Program-made: the position numbers and the translations under genes
The notes under the pieces: generated by a model
What the model saw: only the letters and a program-made list of their open reading frames with translations
What the model was told of the DNA's origin: nothing
Databases searched by the model: none
NCBI RefSeq assembly: GCF_021390155.1
Contig: NZ_CP089985.1
Span: 5,535,501 to 5,599,500 of the forward strand
DNA from: Pseudomonas sp. HN11
Lineage (GTDB): Bacteria; Pseudomonadota; Gammaproteobacteria; Pseudomonadales; Pseudomonadaceae
Direction of reading: 5' to 3'
DNA length: 64,000 nucleotides
Shown here: piece after piece, positions 63,158 through 64,000 of the stretch
Numbering within the stretch: position 1 is the first letter of the stretch
Layout of the letters: the number at the start of each line of letters is the position of its first letter

Positions 63158-63189
63158 CTCAAAAAACCGAGTTATCTCAGAAGAGATAA

Positions 63190-64000
63190 TTACTCGATGA
63201 TTTTAGCTACAACGCCAGCACCAACGGTACGGCCGCCTTCGCGAATAGCGAAACGCAGACCGTCTTCCATTGCGATGGTTTTGATCAGGGTAACAGTCAT
63301 TTGAATGTTATCGCCTGGCATTACCATTTCAACGCCTTCTGGCAGTTCGCAGTTACCGGTCACGTCAGTAGTACGGAAGTAGAACTGTGGACGGTAGCCT
63401 TTGAAGAACGGAGTGTGACGACCGCCTTCTTCCTTGCTCAGAACGTAAACTTCTGCGGTGAACTTGGTGTGCGGCTTGACCGAACCTGGCTTAACCAGAA
63501 CCTGGCCACGCTCAACGTCGTCACGCTTGGTACCACGCAGCAGAACGCCGCAGTTCTCGCCAGCACGACCTTCGTCAAGCAGCTTACGGAACATTTCAAC
63601 ACCGGTGCAGGTGGTGACGGTAGTATCACGCAGACCAACGATTTCCAGTGGATCTTGAACGCGAACGATACCGCGCTCGATACGACCAGTCACAACAGTA
63701 CCGCGACCGGAGATCGAGAATACGTCTTCGATTGGCATCAGGAACGGCTTGTCGGTCAGACGAACTGGCTCTGGGATGTAGCTGTCCAGAGTTTCAACCA
63801 GTTTACGAACGGCAGTAGTGCCCATTTCGTTGTCGTCTTTGCCTTCCAGAGCCATACGAGCAGAACCGATGATGATCGGAGTGTCGTCACCTGGGAAGTC
63901 GTAAGTGCTCAGCAGATCGCGCACTTCCATCTCAACCAGTTCCAGCAGCTCAGCGTCGTCTACCAGGTCAGCCTTGTTCAGGAAAACCACGATGTACGGA
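63190..64000 (-). CDS. tuf: Elongation factor Tu, C-terminal two-thirds (gene continues past the right edge)
   Basis: About 270 residues are in the window, from [15 protein letters not shown] onward. The G4 motif NKAD and the G5-type GSARMALEG are present; domain 2 ([26 protein letters not shown]) and domain 3 ([37 protein letters not shown]) are complete. The G1-G3 motifs lie outside. Brings aminoacyl-tRNA to the ribosome as a GTP complex. Placed before rpsJ, as at the end of the str operon, and separated from it by a strong terminator. A second tuf copy is usual in pseudomonads but cannot be checked here. Confidence 0.96.
   Translation of the reverse strand, partial: PYIVVFLNKADLVDDAELLELVEMEVRDLLSTYDFPGDDTPIIIGSARMALEGKDDNEMGTTAVRKLVETLDSYIPEPVRLTDKPFLMPIEDVFSISGRGTVVTGRIERGIVRVQDPLEIVGLRDTTVTTCTGVEMFRKLLDEGRAGENCGVLLRGTKRDDVERGQVLVKPGSVKPHTKFTAEVYVLSKEEGGRHTPFFKGYRPQFYFRTTDVTGNCELPEGVEMVMPGDNIQMTVTLIKTIAMEDGLRFAIREGGRTVGAGVVAKIIE

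Noticed and set aside
1..64000. CRISPR arrays, tRNA or rRNA genes, insertion sequences, prophage
   Set aside because: No regularly spaced repeats, cloverleaf-like segments, transposase or phage genes were recognised on either strand.

Overview
The window looks like a chromosomal segment of a Pseudomonas of the fluorescens group. Three things point there: the gene order (xseB-ispA-dxs; nrdR-ribD-ribE-ribBA-ribH-nusB-thiL; zinc-uptake cluster next to oprG; ssb-MFS-uvrA-bfrA/ftnA-katA-rplQ; alpha, spc and S10 ribosomal operons, then tuf), the GC-rich codon use, and the pseudomonad-type REP units (TGTGGGAGCGGGCTTGCTCG). No rRNA, tRNA, CRISPR array, insertion sequence or prophage was seen. No gene-free stretch exceeds 300 bases; the longest gaps are about 210 bases.

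1-4.8 kb is accessory: the start of an AbiEii toxin and its AbiEi antitoxin, a YcaC-type hydrolase, two small exported proteins, a truncated and frameshifted DUF1016/YhcG nuclease remnant, and a Fic enzyme behind a cluster of four TGAGCCGAATA half-sites. 4.8-18.2 kb is housekeeping: isoprenoid precursor genes (xseB, ispA, dxs), vitamin B12 uptake (btuB, btuF), ribA, and the operon nrdR-ribD-ribE-ribBA-ribH-nusB-thiL on the minus strand.

18.3-24.8 kb carries a YbaY-type lipoprotein, a methyltransferase, a CnoX-type thioredoxin, a likely Zur-regulated zinc-uptake operon (zrgA, ABC ATPase, permease, DUF3299) and oprG behind a well placed Anr/FNR box. 24.9-42 kb holds a sugar-nucleotide-reductase-like protein, the Lhr helicase, an MscS-family channel, a DUF72 / EEP phosphatase / cardiolipin synthase / YbhN cluster, a hydrolase-DUF3182 pair, and two divergent regulator/enzyme pairs (GlxA-like with a cysteine hydrolase; LysR with tam).

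42-49.1 kb is stress defence: ssb, a YajR-like MFS protein, uvrA with a LexA-like box and TTG start, a ferritin lacking the bacterioferritin haem Met, and katA. 49.3-64 kb is the ribosomal supercluster on the minus strand, rplQ back to rpsJ and the 3' part of tuf. Sigma-70 promoters can be read directly ahead of rpsM and rpsJ, and terminator hairpins lie at operon ends. Many gene starts were moved inward from the longest reading frame on the basis of Shine-Dalgarno sites, ATGA overlaps and family lengths.
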